NCBI RefSeq assembly: GCF_000344155.1
Contig: NZ_BAOQ01000013.1
Coordinates: 62,001 to 126,000 of the forward strand
Length of the DNA stretch: 64,000 nt
Source of the DNA: Gordonia paraffinivorans NBRC 108238
GTDB taxonomy: Bacteria > Actinomycetota > Actinomycetes > Mycobacteriales > Mycobacteriaceae
Direction of reading: 5' to 3'
The position numbers were made by a program, and so were the translations under genes. Below, in pieces: positions 1 to 7,183 of this stretch (the stretch's first letter is position 1; the number at the start of each line of letters is the position of its first letter). The notes beneath the pieces are model-generated. The model was not told where the DNA came from, searched no databases, and worked only from the letters and a program-made list of their open reading frames with translations.

Positions 1-156
1 CCGCACACCGAGGTCGGAGAGATCGGTGTCGAGTTGACCCTGCATACGGCTCGTCGCGTTGTACTCGGTCTGTCCGTGGCGCAACAGGATCAGGCGACGC
101 ACCACCGGGGTGAGACGTTCGACGGCGGTGTCATGGGTGTCGGGACCACCGCTCAC
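1..156 (-). CDS. gpgP: histidine phosphatase, N-terminal part (GpgP-like; runs off the left edge)
   Basis: Only the first 52 codons are in the window, read leftward from GTG at 156. The phosphohistidine motif LRHGQTEYN near residue 25 is followed by a MQGQLDTDLSDLG stretch, as in mycobacterial glucosyl-3-phosphoglycerate phosphatase, which dephosphorylates a precursor of methylglucose lipopolysaccharide. The start overlaps the rsfS stop in a GTGA tetranucleotide, so the two are probably translationally coupled at the end of the proA-nadD-rsfS operon. Other phosphoglycerate-mutase-like phosphatases share the RHG motif, so substrate assignment rests on context and on the residues after the motif. 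Confidence 0.8.
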   Translation of the reverse strand, partial: MSGGPDTHDTAVERLTPVVRRLILLRHGQTEYNATSRMQGQLDTDLSDLGVR

Positions 157-515
157 GAGATGCCTTCCACCTCGATCGTCGGGCAGTCCTTCCACAGACT
201 CTCCAACGCATAGAAGCGACGCTCGTCGGTGTGCTGGATGTGCACCACGATGTCGGCGTAGTCGAGCAGCGCCCAGCGACCCTCACGGGTGCCCTCGCGA
301 CGCAACGGCTTGTGACCGGCCTCGCGCAGCTTGTCCTCCACCTCGTCGACGATCGCGTTGACCTGCCGCTCGTTGTCCGCCGACGCGATCACGAAGCAGT
401 CGGTGATCACCAGCTGCTCCGACACGTCGATCACCGTCACGTCGTGGGCGAGCTTGTCCGCGGCCGCAAGAGCAGCCACCTTGGCCATCTCCACCGCTTC
501 AGCTGACGCAGTCAC
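153..515 (-). CDS. rsfS: ribosomal silencing factor RsfS
   Basis: This 120-residue protein has the full RsfS (Iojap/DUF143) length and pattern: an N-terminal helix, then VIDVSEQLVITDCFVIASA and the closing YADIVVHIQ and FYALESLWKD segments. RsfS binds ribosomal protein L14 and blocks joining of the subunits when nutrients are short. It starts at GTG 515, directly after the nadD stop (TGA then GTG with no gap), and ends in a 4-nt overlap with the downstream phosphatase. The nadD-rsfS pairing is conserved across bacteria. Confidence 0.95.
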   Translation of the reverse strand: MTASAEAVEMAKVAALAAADKLAHDVTVIDVSEQLVITDCFVIASADNERQVNAIVDEVEDKLREAGHKPLRREGTREGRWALLDYADIVVHIQHTDERRFYALESLWKDCPTIEVEGIS

Positions 516-1382
516 TCAAGTCCTCTCGATATCACTTCCGGGTCGTCGCCCGCTCGATGCTCTCGGTCTCCGGGACGGTGTCGGCACCCCCCCACCGCCC
601 GCTCGCTCCGCTCCCGGCGCGGCACCCCCACCGCCCGCTCGCTCCGCTCCCGGCGCGGCACCCCCACCGCCCGCTCGCTCCGCTCCCGGCGCGGCACCCC
701 CACCGCCCGCTCGCTCCGCTCCCGGCGCGGAGACCCCCGGGGACGACGCCCGAGGCGCACGATACAGCTTCCGCTTCGCGATGTACTGCACGACGCCGTC
801 GGGCACCAGGTACCAGACCGGCCGTCCCTGGGCCGCCCGCGTCCGGCACTCCGTCGACGAGATCGACAGCGCCGGGATCTCCAGCAGGGTGAGCGTGTCG
901 GCCGGCAACTGCTCGAGGTGCTTCGCCAGGTGCGTGGCGTCGAGCTTGTAACCGGGCCGGCTGACGCCGACGAACCGGGCGAGGTCGAACAGCTCCTCCC
1001 AGTCCTGCCACGACAGGATCGACTCCAGCGCATCGGCGCCGGTGATGAAGTACAACTGGGCGTCGGGCAGCTGCTTGTGCAGGTCGCGCAGGGTGTCGAC
1101 GGTGTAGGTGTCGCCCTCGCGATCGATGTCGACGCGGCTCACGCTGAACTGCGGGTTCGACGCCGTCGCGATGACCGTCATCAGGTACCGGTCCTCGGGC
1201 GGGCTGACCATCGCGTGCTCGCCCAGCTTCTGCCACGGGCGTCCGGTCGGCACGAAGATCACCTCGTCCAGCTCGAAGCGATGGGCGACCTCGCTCGCAG
1301 CCACGAGGTGGCCGTTGTGGATCGGGTCGAACGTGCCACCCATGACGCCGATTCGGCGCGCACGACGGCGGTCGGTTGACAT
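516..1382 (-). CDS. nadD: nicotinate-nucleotide adenylyltransferase with a repeat-built C-terminal extension
   Basis: NadD makes nicotinate adenine dinucleotide from NaMN and ATP in NAD biosynthesis. Residues 14-25 give the nucleotidyltransferase signature [12 protein letters not shown]. The C-terminal part has the family motif ISSTECR and then [11 protein letters not shown]. The recognisable domain ends near residue 210 (KRKLYRAP), the usual family length. The remaining 78 residues are an unusual tail with four in-frame copies of [12 protein letters not shown] encoded by a 36-bp minisatellite, followed by an Arg/Ser/Pro-rich end. A TAGACT box 8 nt before the ATG could drive a separate leaderless transcript. 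The core function is secure. Whether the tail does anything is unknown. Confidence 0.95.
   Translation of the reverse strand: MSTDRRRARRIGVMGGTFDPIHNGHLVAASEVAHRFELDEVIFVPTGRPWQKLGEHAMVSPPEDRYLMTVIATASNPQFSVSRVDIDREGDTYTVDTLRDLHKQLPDAQLYFITGADALESILSWQDWEELFDLARFVGVSRPGYKLDATHLAKHLEQLPADTLTLLEIPALSISSTECRTRAAQGRPVWYLVPDGVVQYIAKRKLYRAPRASSPGVSAPGAERAGGGGAAPGAERAGGGGAAPGAERAGGGGAAPGAERAGGGGVPTPSRRPRASSGRRPGSDIERT
582..735. repeat. 36-bp minisatellite, four tandem copies inside nadD
   Basis: Four head-to-tail 36-bp units lie at 592-627, 628-663, 664-699 and 700-735. The first three are identical; the fourth diverges in its last bases. A partial unit precedes the first. The unit is a multiple of three and stays open in the nadD frame, adding 12 residues per copy. 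The core CCCGCTCGCTCCGCTCCCGG is rich in a GAGCG-type motif on the minus strand. Near-identity of the copies suggests recent slippage or expansion. Confidence 0.95.
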
Positions 1383-1412
1383 GGACGGTCAGTCTACGCG
1401 GTGCCGCCGGGC

Positions 1413-2807
1413 TCAGACCGGCAGCAGGTCGGCGATGACGGTGCCGAGCTGGGTGGCGTTGCGGCATTCGAACATGTCGATCACCTCCGCGTAGTCGGGG
1501 GCGGCCGAGTCGCCGGTCCCCCAGTGCTCTTTGGCCTCCGGGTTCAGCCAGTACGCGTGACGTGCGCGTTCGACGAGTTCGGCGAGCGCATCGGTGTGCG
1601 CGTCGTGGTAGTTGTTCCGGGCGTCGCCGAGGATCAGCAGCGCACCGCGGTGGGTCAGCGACTCCCCGTACTCGCTGACGAATCCGGCCAGCATGTTGCC
1701 GTAGTCGGAGTGGCCGTCGCGGGTCGAGATGCGCGCGGTGGAGATCATGTGGTGCATCGCCGCGCCGAAGTCCTCCTCGCCGTGGTCGAAGTAGTCGGTG
1801 ACCTCGTCGACGGTGTCGACGAAGGCGAACACCCGCACCTTCGAGAACTGTTGCCGCAGGGCGTACACCAGCCGGAGAGTGAACTGGCTGAACCCGGCGA
1901 CCGAACCGCTGACGTCGCAGATGATGATCAGCTCGGGCCGCCCCGGGCGCGGTTTGCGATGGCTCAGCTCGATCGGGACCCCACCGGTGGACATCGACGC
2001 GCGCAACGTCTTCCGGACGTCGACCGCGCCCCGGTGCGCCCGGCGCCGACGCGTCTCGAGCTTCGCCGCGAGCAGACGGGCCAGCGGCTCGATGGTCTTG
2101 CGGATCTCGACCTGCTCCTTCGCGCCGGCAGACAGGAAGTTGACGTTCTCCGGCAGCGGCGGCACCGCGTACGCCCCGACCTTCTCGCGGCCGTTGCGAT
2201 CGGCCATGCGACGCTGCGTCTCCCGCTCGATGGCGGCCCGCAGGTCGGCCGCCTTCTGACGGGCCGCCTGCCGATAGAGTTCCCCGGTGCCCGGCCGGCC
2301 GCCGTCCCCGTCGCCACTGTCCATCGCCGCGGCGATCTTGGCGATGAGCGTCTGCGGGTTGACCGCGGAGATGGCCTGATACGCCGAGAACGCCTCCCCC
2401 TTGGTGCTCCCGTAGCGGCCGAGTTCGTCGACGATCATCGCGATCGCCTGGTCGAGTCGTCCGTCGTTCGCGGCGGTGTCGTCGGCGAGCATCTCCGCGA
2501 GCGCGTCGCGGACCGCCTCGACGTCGAGGTTCCCGTCCTCGTCGCGGGGCAGATCCTCGGTGACGGTGCGCATCCCGGCGCCGATCGGGAACCAGAGGTC
2601 GAAGACGCGGTCGAACACCGGTCGGTGCGAGTGGTCGACGAGGAGCGTGGTGGCGAGACCCTCACGCAGGCGGGGCCGCTCGAGGAGATCGAGGACCTCC
2701 ATCGCCGACGCGGCGTCGATCAGCGCAGAGGGTCCGACGACGATCCCGCGCCGGCGCAGCTCATCGACGAAGTCGGTGAGATGGTCGACGAGCGGTGTCG
2801 TCGTCAT
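1413..2807 (-). CDS. VWA domain protein (CoxE-like) paired with a MoxR ATPase
   Basis: A 464-residue protein with a C-terminal von Willebrand factor A domain of the CoxE type. The metal-dependent adhesion site DVSGS is near residue 298, followed by FSQFTLRLVYALRQQF. The N-terminal half is helical and charged, with no membrane segment. MoxR-VWA pairs act as AAA+ chaperone/insertase modules that mature other proteins, often metalloenzymes. The start ATG overlaps the stop of the upstream moxR gene by one base (TGATG), so the two should be made in fixed ratio. The target is not evident from the neighbours proA and nadD. The order proA-moxR-vwa is, as I recall, shared with mycobacteria. Confidence 0.9.
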   Translation of the reverse strand: MTTTPLVDHLTDFVDELRRRGIVVGPSALIDAASAMEVLDLLERPRLREGLATTLLVDHSHRPVFDRVFDLWFPIGAGMRTVTEDLPRDEDGNLDVEAVRDALAEMLADDTAANDGRLDQAIAMIVDELGRYGSTKGEAFSAYQAISAVNPQTLIAKIAAAMDSGDGDGGRPGTGELYRQAARQKAADLRAAIERETQRRMADRNGREKVGAYAVPPLPENVNFLSAGAKEQVEIRKTIEPLARLLAAKLETRRRRAHRGAVDVRKTLRASMSTGGVPIELSHRKPRPGRPELIIICDVSGSVAGFSQFTLRLVYALRQQFSKVRVFAFVDTVDEVTDYFDHGEEDFGAAMHHMISTARISTRDGHSDYGNMLAGFVSEYGESLTHRGALLILGDARNNYHDAHTDALAELVERARHAYWLNPEAKEHWGTGDSAAPDYAEVIDMFECRNATQLGTVIADLLPV

Positions 2808-3724
2808 CAGCCCAGCTTGAGTTCTTTGAGGGCCGTCTTCAGGTCGGGACGGTGCTTGAGCACGACCCCGAGGGTGCGGGCGATCAGTCCGTCGTCGAGC
2901 CCGCTCTTCTTGGCGTCCGCCTGCTCCCCCGCCCCGAGCGCGAGAAGCGTGTTGGCCCAGTCGATGGTCTCGGCCACCGACGGCTTCTTGCGGATGTCCA
3001 GCGTGCGCAGCACCCCGACGATCCGGACAAGTTCCGCGCTCAGCGACGCCGACAGATTCGGCACCCGCGACGCGAGGATCTCCTTCTCCCGCTCGGCGTC
3101 GGGGAAGTCGATGTAGAGGTACAGGCAGCGTCGCTTGAGCGCCTCGGACAGCTCACGGGTCGCGTTGGAGGTGAGCAGCACGATCGGGCGACGCTGCGCC
3201 GCAACGGTCCCCATCTCGGGAATGGTGATCGCGAAGTCGCTGAGCACCTCGAGCAGCAGGCCCTCCATGTCGACGTCGGCCTTGTCGACCTCGTCGATGA
3301 GCAGCACGGTCGATCCCTCGCGCGAGATCGCCTTCAGCAGCGGACGGGGCAGCAGGAACTCCTCGGAGAAGATGTCCGCCTTGGCCTCGTCCCAGGCGCG
3401 GGTGCCCGTCGCCTGGATGTGCAGGATCTGCTTGGCGTGGTTCCACTCGTAGAGTGCGCGCGCCTCGTCGATGCCCTCGTAGCACTGCAGGCGGACGAGT
3501 TCGGCGTCGGTGGCCGCGGCGATCGCCTTGGCCAGCTCGGTCTTGCCGACGCCCGCCGGCCCTTCGACGAGCAGCGGCTTGCCCAGCCGATCGGCGAGGA
3601 AGGTCGACGTCGCGGTGGCGTCGTCGGCGAGGTAACCGGTCTCGCGCAGACGCGCGACGACCTCGTCGACGGAGGCGAAGGACGGGACGACGGCGGGGCC
3701 GGCCACCGGCTGCGGGGTGCTCAT
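2807..3724 (-). CDS. MoxR-family AAA+ ATPase
   Basis: A 305-residue AAA+ protein. Walker A (GPAGVGKTELAK) is near residue 60 and Walker B (VLLIDEVDKAD) near residue 140, followed by the sensor region TSNATRELSEALKRRCLYLYIDF. MoxR ATPases use ATP to remodel partners bound through an adjacent VWA protein. A longer reading frame starts at 3763, but ATG 3724 is preferred because it overlaps the proA stop in TGATG, the same arrangement used at the next junction with the VWA gene. It acts in the cytoplasm and the client is unknown. Confidence 0.92.
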   Translation of the reverse strand: MSTPQPVAGPAVVPSFASVDEVVARLRETGYLADDATATSTFLADRLGKPLLVEGPAGVGKTELAKAIAAATDAELVRLQCYEGIDEARALYEWNHAKQILHIQATGTRAWDEAKADIFSEEFLLPRPLLKAISREGSTVLLIDEVDKADVDMEGLLLEVLSDFAITIPEMGTVAAQRRPIVLLTSNATRELSEALKRRCLYLYIDFPDAEREKEILASRVPNLSASLSAELVRIVGVLRTLDIRKKPSVAETIDWANTLLALGAGEQADAKKSGLDDGLIARTLGVVLKHRPDLKTALKELKLG

Positions 3725-5007
3725 CACGCCGGCCGAACGTGGCCGTTGCCCCAGACCAGCCACTTGGTGGAGGTCAGTTCGGGCAGGCCCATCGGGCCGC
3801 GGGCGTGCAGCTTCTGGGTGGAGATGCCGATCTCGGCGCCGAAGCCGAACTGCTCGCCGTCGGTGAACGCGGTGGAGGCGTTGACCATGACCGCGGCGGC
3901 GTCGACCCGCTGGGTGAACTCGTCGGCGGCCGACAGGTCGGTGGTGATGATCGCCTCGGTGTGCCCGGTGCCGTAGGTGTCGATGTGGGCGACCGCGGCA
4001 TCGAGGTCCTCGACGACCTTCATCGCGATGTCCATCGACAGGTACTCGTTGGCCCAGTCCTCCTCGGTGGCCGGCTCCATGCCGGACTCGTCGCCGTGGA
4101 TGACCACGCCCTGCGACTGCAGCACCTGGGTGATGCGCGGCAGCGCGTCGGCGGCGATCGCCTTGTCGATGAGGACGGTCTCCGCGGTGTTGCAGACACT
4201 CGGGCGACGGGTCTTGGAGTTGAGGAGCACTCGCACCGCGACGTCGAGGTCGGCGAGGGCGTGCACGTACACGTGGCAGTTGCCGACGCCGGTCTCGATG
4301 GTGGGGACGGTCGCGTTGGACACGACCGCCTCGATCAGCCCGGCACCGCCACGCGGGATCACCACGTCGACGAGGCCTCGCGCGCGGATGAGAGCGGTGA
4401 CGCTCGAACGGTCTTCACTCGGCAGCAGCGACACCGCGTCAGCGCTGACGCCCTTGGCCGTCAGCGTCTCACGGAGGATGCGGACGAGCTCGGCATTCGA
4501 CGACGCGGCCGACGACGACCCGCGCAGAAGGACCGCATTGCCGGACTTGAAGGCGATGCCGAACGCGTCGACGGTGACGTTGGGGCGGGCCTCGTAGACG
4601 ATGCCGACGACACCGAGCGGGACCCGCACCTGCCGCAGCTGCAGCCCGTTCGGGAGGGTCTTGCCCGCGGTGATCTCACCGATCGGATCGGGCAGGTTGG
4701 CGACCTGGCGCAGACCGTTGGCGATTCCGACGACCCGCTCGGGGGTCAGTCGCAGCCGGTCGAGGAGGCTGGCCTCGGTGCCCGCCGCCTCGGCGCGCGC
4801 GATGTCGTCGGCGTTGGCCGCGAGGATCGACTCCGAGGCGGCCTCGAGAGCGTCGGCTGCGGCGAGCAGCACCTCGTTCTTGTCCGCGGTGGTCAGGCCG
4901 CCCAGCGTGCGGGACGCGGCCTTGGCGGCCTTGGCCAGGCCGAGGACGGCCTTCTCGACATCGGTGTCGCCGGCAGCGACAGAAGGCTCTGCGGTGGGTG
5001 CGCTCAT
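3724..5007 (-). CDS. proA: gamma-glutamyl phosphate reductase
   Basis: ProA reduces L-glutamate 5-phosphate to the semialdehyde with NADPH, the second step of proline synthesis. The 427-residue product matches family length. The catalytic cysteine lies in [10 protein letters not shown] near residue 272, and [20 protein letters not shown] is the typical cofactor region. Two ATGs lie close together. 5007 is chosen because GAGG sits six bases before it, whereas 5013 abuts that GAGG directly. It heads a leftward operon with moxR and the VWA gene, joined by overlapping stop/start codons. Confidence 0.97.
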   Translation of the reverse strand: MSAPTAEPSVAAGDTDVEKAVLGLAKAAKAASRTLGGLTTADKNEVLLAAADALEAASESILAANADDIARAEAAGTEASLLDRLRLTPERVVGIANGLRQVANLPDPIGEITAGKTLPNGLQLRQVRVPLGVVGIVYEARPNVTVDAFGIAFKSGNAVLLRGSSSAASSNAELVRILRETLTAKGVSADAVSLLPSEDRSSVTALIRARGLVDVVIPRGGAGLIEAVVSNATVPTIETGVGNCHVYVHALADLDVAVRVLLNSKTRRPSVCNTAETVLIDKAIAADALPRITQVLQSQGVVIHGDESGMEPATEEDWANEYLSMDIAMKVVEDLDAAVAHIDTYGTGHTEAIITTDLSAADEFTQRVDAAAVMVNASTAFTDGEQFGFGAEIGISTQKLHARGPMGLPELTSTKWLVWGNGHVRPA

Positions 5008-5117
5008 CAACATCCTCGACTTCGCGGGTGGTCGCCGCGGCGTGCCCGCCGCGGGAAAAGTGCCGGTGTCAAGAGTAGCGCCGAGCCGAGTCCGCCCCAA
5101 GGAGATATCCGGTCCGC

Positions 5118-5276
5118 TCAGGCCCGAGACCACCACTTCGACCGCCGACCCGAGACCCGCGGGTGCCCGTCACACCACCTCGACGCGGGGACCTGGCTCT
5201 TGATGGCGTCGACGTGACGGCCGCAGCCCGACCACGTCGTCTTTCCACAGGTCTTGCAGGTCACGGGTCGACACAC
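5118..5276 (-). CDS. small Cys-rich protein, 52 residues, unknown function
   Basis: A short leftward frame starts at GTG 5276 after AAAGGA eight bases upstream and ends at TGA 5118. The product carries [16 protein letters not shown] and then [11 protein letters not shown]: five cysteines (including the one at residue 2) plus two histidines, packed into the first 39 residues like a small metal-binding knuckle. I recall uncharacterised actinobacterial proteins with the same CxxCGKTTWxGCGxH pattern, but cannot check this here. The last 13 residues are basic and Trp-rich. It lies 35 bp from a perfect 26-bp palindrome of CsoR-like sequence, which suggests metal- or sulfur-responsive control. Function unknown. 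Confidence 0.72.
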   Translation of the reverse strand: MCRPVTCKTCGKTTWSGCGRHVDAIKSQVPASRWCDGHPRVSGRRSKWWSRA

Positions 5277-5310
5277 GCCGCCTGTCCTTTCGTCGTCTGT
5301 TCGAGATACT

Positions 5311-5336
5311 TCAATATACCCCCTGGGGTATATTGA
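5311..5336. promoter_or_regulatory. perfect 26-bp palindrome, CsoR/RicR/CstR-like operator
   Basis: Two perfect 12-base arms, TCAATATACCCC and GGGGTATATTGA, are separated by CT. The TATACCCC/GGGGTATA core resembles operators of the CsoR family, which sense copper or reactive sulfur. A TATATT hexamer inside each arm could serve as a -10 element on either strand. The site lies between the leftward Cys-rich ORF (start 5276) and the rightward membrane protein (start 5457). No regulator gene of this family is in the window, so it would act in trans. Confidence 0.7.
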
Positions 5337-5456
5337 CCGAGTGCCCCGTCAGCCCGATCCGCCGCACGTGACGAGCGCGAAGATTTGCTATCGTGAATTG
5401 CGTCTGCACTCCGACACGGGGTGAATGGCTGTCGTGTCTATCGGGGAGAAGATTCG

Positions 5457-5756
5457 ATGACGTTGCTGACGCATGCCCTCGAGGGGGCTCATGTTCTGCA
5501 GTCGGCGCCGTCGAGCGCCGCACTCGCCTGGTTCCGACGTTTCACGACATCCGCGGCCGCCCGGGTTCTCGCCTTCGTCGGCGGCTGCGCGATGCTCTTC
5601 GCCGCCGCGGCGTTCCTGCCGGCCATCGCCTTCGAGACACTCACCTGGTCGGCCACGTGGCGGCTGCTCGGCAGTCTCGTTCTCGCCGGCGTGGGGGCGC
5701 TGTCGTTCTGGGTGGGCGCCAGCGGGATCGTCGCGCGCCTGATCGATCCACAATGA
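5457..5756 (+). CDS. small two-helix membrane protein, unknown
   Basis: A 99-residue product starts at ATG 5457, 7 bases after GGGGAGAA; the longer in-frame ATG at 5421 lacks such a site. Two hydrophobic segments, about residues 35-55 (VLAFVGGCAMLFAAAAFL) and 67-90 (LLGSLVLAGVGALSFWVG), predict a hairpin in the membrane. I do not recognise a family. It reads away from the CsoR-like palindrome with a leader of about 120 nt and could be under its control. A GC-rich hairpin follows the stop. Confidence 0.6.
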   Translation: MTLLTHALEGAHVLQSAPSSAALAWFRRFTTSAAARVLAFVGGCAMLFAAAAFLPAIAFETLTWSATWRLLGSLVLAGVGALSFWVGASGIVARLIDPQ

Positions 5757-5762
5757 CCGTGC

Positions 5763-5792
5763 GGTGCGCGCCGCCACACCTCGGCGCGCACC
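5763..5792 (+). terminator. GC-rich hairpin after the small membrane protein
   Basis: The 11-base arms GGTGCGCGCCG and CGGCGCGCACC enclose an 8-nt loop and begin seven bases after the stop codon at 5756. There is no T-tract, so it may terminate inefficiently or only protect the mRNA 3' end. Confidence 0.5.
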
Positions 5793-5898
5793 GACCTCCT
5801 CCCACCTGTCCCCTGAGGCCCCGTATCTTCTCGCCCTGCGCATCTGACCGTCCCGGCTTAGGGTTTCGTCACGAGAACGCAGGTCGGCTTCGAGAGAT

Positions 5899-6321
5899 GT
5901 GAGAGGTGTGCGCGACGTGGCGTGGTTGGTGCTGGTGGCCGCGGGCCTGATCGAGATCGTCTACATGGCGGCGCTCGAGAAGTCCGAGACCTTCACGCGT
6001 CCGTGGCCGACCGCGATCTTCGCAGTCGGGGTCGTCGCCAGCATGGCCGGTGTCGCCTACGCGATCCGATCGATACCGCTGGGCACCACCTACGCGGTGT
6101 GGGTCGGCATCGGTGCGGTCGGCACCTCGCTCTACGGCATGCTGTTCCTCCACGAACCAGCCGGGTGGGCGCGGATGGGTTGCATCTTCCTGATCCTCGT
6201 CGGCGTGGTCGGACTCAACCTGCTGCACAACGCGTCCGGGGGCGAGGCGGCCGATCCTCATCCACACGCCAACGCCTCTGCGAGCGCGTCCCGCGACCTC
6301 GCGTCGACCGAGAGCCCGTAA
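5899..6321 (+). CDS. SMR-family transporter, SugE/Gdx-like
   Basis: A small multidrug resistance family protein (about 140 residues, four helices) that works as a dimer and exchanges cations for protons. The glutamate of helix 1 lies in AGLIEIVYMAALEKSETFTR. The segment PLGTTYAVWVGIGAVGTSLYG is closer to the guanidinium exporter Gdx/SugE pattern (GTAYAVWTGIGAVG) than to EmrE, though helix 4 and the 35-residue His/Ala/Ser-rich tail are divergent. The start is uncertain: GTG at 5899, 5908 or 5917. The last 64 bases overlap the convergent HNH gene. The substrate is not fixed by sequence. Confidence 0.85.
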   Translation: MRGVRDVAWLVLVAAGLIEIVYMAALEKSETFTRPWPTAIFAVGVVASMAGVAYAIRSIPLGTTYAVWVGIGAVGTSLYGMLFLHEPAGWARMGCIFLILVGVVGLNLLHNASGGEAADPHPHANASASASRDLASTESP

Positions 6322-7040
6322 GCGAGACTGACCATCACGAACTGGATCGCGTACTGGCACCGGAAACCACGTGCGCGCGGCAGCCAGCGCGCCGGTTCGG
6401 AATCACCCTTGTCCTGGTTCGACCTCCCGTCGACCGCGACGAGGTTCGCGGGGTCGTTGGCGAAGTCGACGCGCCGCGCCATCCCCCACGACCACGCCCC
6501 CATGTCCCATGCGTAGGCCAGCGGCACGATGTGGTCGATCTGCACCGCCGACGCCGCGCGTTCCCTGCTGAACACGACGAACTCACCGCTGTACGGACTC
6601 CGGAACTCGCCGCCGAGCACCGCCCGGGGACAGCTCGGGATCGGTCCGGCGCGGATGTCCTGGAGGTCTCGGGCGAGGATGTCGTTGCGGGTGTCGCAGC
6701 CGTTTCCTCCGCCGGCGACCGACACCGCATCGGTCCACGCAGCCCCGAACGCCGCACGGTCGTAGTCGTCCCGTTCCGGACGCTGCGCGACCACGGGCAA
6801 CGAGTCCAGCCGCGACAGCGCCTCCCGCGCCATCGAGAGCACGTGCGGATCGGCGTCCGGGTGCGCCCAGAACCCGCCGCTGCCGATCGCCACGACGATC
6901 GACGTGAACACCGCGAAGACCAGCAGCGCCCACTGCTTCGGCGTGAGCCCCGGGGCCGACGAGCCGGCCCGGACCGACCACCGCGCACGCGTGCACAGCT
7001 CGCGCAGCCGATGTGCTCGACGGGCGTTGCGGCGGGTCAT
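6258..7040 (-). CDS. membrane-anchored HNH endonuclease family protein (DUF1524)
   Basis: The C-terminal domain carries the DUF1524/HNH signature: VQIDHIVPLAYAWDMGAW supplies the catalytic Asp-His, and FANDPANLVAVDGRSNQDKGD supplies the Asn and Lys. This fold is shared with the nuclease part of GmrSD enzymes and with secreted actinobacterial nucleases. One hydrophobic segment near the N-terminus (QWALLVFAVFTSIVVAIGSGGFW) suggests a signal anchor with the nuclease domain outside. A longer frame begins at GTG 7097; neither start has a convincing ribosome site, and ATG 7040 is a compromise. The 3' end overlaps the convergent SMR gene. It may be a cell-surface nuclease; no restriction partner is nearby. 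Confidence 0.82.
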   Translation of the reverse strand: MTRRNARRAHRLRELCTRARWSVRAGSSAPGLTPKQWALLVFAVFTSIVVAIGSGGFWAHPDADPHVLSMAREALSRLDSLPVVAQRPERDDYDRAAFGAAWTDAVSVAGGGNGCDTRNDILARDLQDIRAGPIPSCPRAVLGGEFRSPYSGEFVVFSRERAASAVQIDHIVPLAYAWDMGAWSWGMARRVDFANDPANLVAVDGRSNQDKGDSEPARWLPRARGFRCQYAIQFVMVSLAYGLSVDARSRDALAEALACG

Positions 7041-7183
7041 GGGAGTTGGACGCCGACCGGCCCGCTTCGGTTCCGCAGTTCGCGGAATGGGGTCCACCGG
7101 TGGCCGAAAGGCCTCCCGCTCAACCGATTCCCGGAAACAACCGGCACGACGGAGCCGCGCCGACGGTCACGCCCCGCCGCGAC

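Noticed and set aside
592..735. Possible CRISPR array
   Set aside because: The units are contiguous with no spacers, and they code in frame for the end of NadD.
6258..7040. DUF1524/HNH protein as part of a GmrSD or other defence system
   Set aside because: No DUF262 partner, methylase or other defence gene is adjacent, and the protein has an N-terminal membrane anchor, pointing to a surface or exported nuclease.
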